Positions 63,815-64,000 of a stretch of DNA of 64,000 nt are shown here, piece by piece (the first letter of the stretch is position 1; each line of letters starts with the position of its first letter). The position numbers were made by a program, and so were the translations under genes. This stretch comes from Achatina immaculata (Eukaryota; Mollusca; Gastropoda; Stylommatophora; Achatinidae). Where the stretch lies: the NCBI GenBank assembly GCA_009760885.1, contig CM019709.1, positions 31,895,906-31,959,905 on the forward strand, written 5' to 3'. The notes below the pieces were generated by a model that was not told the DNA's origin, made no database searches, and saw only the letters and a list, made by a program, of their open reading frames with translations.

Positions 63815-64000
63815 TATGAGATGGACATATGTTGGTCACTTGATGAGAAGAAATGATCAGAGGATCCCAAAACAAGCTATCAAGTGGAACACAACAGGCC
63901 AAAGAAAAAGAGGCAGACCACATGAAACTCTGAAGAGGACATTGTTAAGAGAGGCCAAATTAACAGGCATAAAATCCTTTGATGAGGTTGAAAGACTCGC
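63815..64000 (+). mobile_element. RTE-2 C-terminal region, running off the window
   Basis: Plus-strand RTE-2: GHLMRRNDQRIPKQAIKWNT-equivalent sequence (gatgagaagaaatgatcaga), acaggccaaagaaaaagagg, and ggccaaattaacaggcataa at the right edge. The 3' end lies beyond the window. Confidence 0.85.

Overview
The window is gene-poor, repeat-dense nuclear DNA of an animal. Several non-LTR retrotransposon families, tRNA-derived SINEs, Tc1 and hAT-like DNA elements, a Ty3/Gypsy-type LTR element and many minisatellites point to an invertebrate. A mollusc, perhaps a gastropod, is my best guess, but the sequence does not settle it. I found no convincing single-copy host gene. One open frame at 41068-41334 is the only weak exon candidate.

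Layout. 1-9 kb: SINE remnants, a TIR-flanked DNA element holding an RTE fragment, a Penelope-type GIY-YIG relic, a 43-bp minisatellite of about 1.4 kb, and CT tracts. 9-15 kb: nested CR1/L2-like and RTE pieces, a 1.2-kb non-coding retroposon, a 1-kb pyrimidine tract, and a 38-bp minisatellite. 15-23.5 kb: a near full-length RTE-type element (called RTE-2 here) inserted in an RTE-1 copy, a hAT-like element, and a Tc1-like pseudogene. 24.0-31.6 kb: a complete young LTR retrotransposon with 847-bp LTRs that differ at only four positions. 31.6-36.7 kb: retroposon pieces, an 18S rRNA 5' end with probable 5' ETS fused to an RTE-1 3' end, and a solo LTR splitting a 45-bp minisatellite. 36.9-40 kb: a three-level nest (CR1/L2-like, then RTE-1, then RTE-2) with target-site duplications at both inner levels. 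40-64 kb: further RTE-type copies (RTE-3, RTE-4a, RTE-4b), RNase H-bearing non-LTR ends, SINEs, a second Tc1 relic, and more minisatellites.

The family names RTE-1 to RTE-4 and SINE-A to SINE-C are labels for this window only. Their 3' tails differ: RTE-1 ends in ATGA-type repeats, RTE-4a in GAT repeats, the CR1/L2-like family in CAAT-type repeats, and the RNase H family in GAA repeats.

The most notable object is the LTR retrotransposon at 24030-31587. Its gag, protease, reverse transcriptase and RNase H are recognisable and almost free of damage. No integrase lies between RNase H and the polypurine tract. In its place is a roughly 275-residue proline-rich and basic extension ending in a segment that resembles a DEK C-terminal (DEK_C) domain. 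Either this is a non-autonomous element mobilised in trans, or it is a lineage with an unusual chromatin-binding C-terminus.
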